A stretch of 6,784 nucleotides of DNA, taken from contig JAUVKA010000223.1 in NCBI GenBank assembly GCA_030592205.1, positions 1 through 6,784 on the forward strand, in the 5' to 3' direction. Shown piece after piece: positions 6,210-6,784 of the stretch. Below the pieces are notes generated by a model. It had not been told where the DNA came from. It did no database searches and saw only the letters and a program-made list of their open reading frames with translations. The position numbers were made by a program, and so were the translations under genes. Numbering within the stretch: the stretch's first letter is position 1; the number at the start of each line of letters is the position of its first letter. Source of the stretch: Bacteroidota bacterium. Lineage in GTDB: Bacteria > Bacteroidota > Bacteroidia > Bacteroidales > UBA12481.

Positions 6210-6784
6210 CCATTACTTTTATGCGTTTATCATCCTGACAGTACTTGCTTCATGCGAGAAAATTAATCCCGATGAGATTGTTGATACCGGTTTTCTTCAT
6301 GGGGCTTTCATAACTAACGAGGGTGGATATGGAAATTCCAACGGTTCTGTGAGTTATCTGGATCAAGATTCACTTATCATTCATAATAACATTTTTCACC
6401 AGCTAAACGGCCGGCCATTGGGTGATGTGGTGCAATCCATAAGCATCCATGAAAACCGTGCATATATTGTGGTAAATAACAGTCAGAAAGTTGAAGTTAT
6501 TGATTTGGAGAGTTTTACCTCGCTGGGTCTGATCTAGGGATTATCTTATCCCAGATATTTTTTAGGAATTGATGAGCAAAAAGGATATGTATCAAATGGT
6601 GCAATGGCGGGATTTATCTACGTAATTGATTTGAACAGTCTGAATATTGTTGATTCTATTGCAGTAGGATTTGGGCCCGAGCAAATGCTTCTCAAGGATG
6701 GTGTGGTGTATGTGGCAAATTCAGGAGGGTGGGGCAATGACAGCACTCTATCTGTTATTGATTCAGGTCAGGACAAATTGCTTG
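6199..6784 (+). pseudogene. BtuG-like / YncE-family surface lipoprotein, interrupted by in-frame TAG and cut by the window edge
   Basis: The reading frame starts at ATG 6199, inside the end of the receptor gene (11-base overlap); a TTG at 6172 is possible but would put nine polar residues before the signal peptide. Residues 1-18 form a lipoprotein signal with lipobox LASC, lipidated Cys19, then EKINPDE, whose acidic residues fit export to the cell surface in Bacteroidota. The mature part shows repeats of the YncE/DUF5074 beta-propeller type: AYIVVNNSQKVEVIDLESF, then YVSNGAMAGFIYVIDLNSL, then VVYVANSGGWGNDSTLSVID. In Bacteroides, BtuG is such a propeller; it binds B12 very tightly and caps BtuB, and the gene position here fits. 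TAG at 6535-6537 stops the frame after 112 codons, yet the same frame continues as conserved family sequence (GLSYPRYF...) to the window edge. A product ending at the TAG would hold only a small part of a propeller. Family is likely; the specific BtuG role is inferred. Confidence 0.75.

Noticed and set aside
1..6784. Search for CRISPR arrays, tRNA/rRNA genes, insertion sequences or defence systems
   Set aside because: I saw no regularly spaced repeats, tRNA-like cloverleaf, transposase motifs or terminal inverted repeats. All long stretches are explained by the listed genes and the riboswitch.

Overview
The window looks like a chromosomal piece of a Bacteroidota genome, most likely an environmental Bacteroidales-type organism. 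The evidence is a cobalamin riboswitch driving a BtuB-like receptor and a YncE/BtuG-like surface lipoprotein, a DUF6913-like protein between ligA and dapA, an AT-rich composition with weak ribosome binding sites, and a promoter resembling the Bacteroidetes TTTG/TAnnTTTG type. The assignment comes from gene content and order only.

Layout: (1) 1-393 (+) is the 3' end of secA, with its zinc-binding SEC-C tail. (2) After a 29-base convergent gap, 423-3951 (-) is a tight three-gene operon read right to left: ligA (NAD+-dependent DNA ligase), a DUF6913-like protein of unknown function, and dapA (lysine/diaminopimelate biosynthesis). (3) 3952-4256 is a divergent intergenic region. It has a candidate promoter at 4008-4040 and a cobalamin riboswitch at about 4045-4217, followed by a hairpin that can pair with the ribosome binding site of the next gene. 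(4) 4257-6209 (+) is a TonB-dependent outer-membrane receptor, inferred to be BtuB. (5) 6199-6784 (+) is the start of a lipoprotein with beta-propeller-type repeats, resembling BtuG. It overlaps the receptor by 11 bases, is interrupted by an in-frame TAG at 6535-6537, and runs off the right edge.

How the parts fit: the right half reads as the start of a vitamin B12 uptake operon. When B12 is plentiful, the riboswitch should shut off translation of the receptor. The receptor moves B12 across the outer membrane, and the surface lipoprotein would capture B12 and cap the receptor, as known for BtuB-BtuG in gut Bacteroides. The left half is housekeeping: secretion, DNA joining and cell-wall/lysine precursors.

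I see no convincing unknown system here. The points most worth a second look are the in-frame TAG in the BtuG-like gene and the readable expression platform of the riboswitch. TAG is also the natural stop of secA, dapA and the receptor, so the TAG in the lipoprotein gene looks like a real nonsense mutation or a sequence error rather than recoding.
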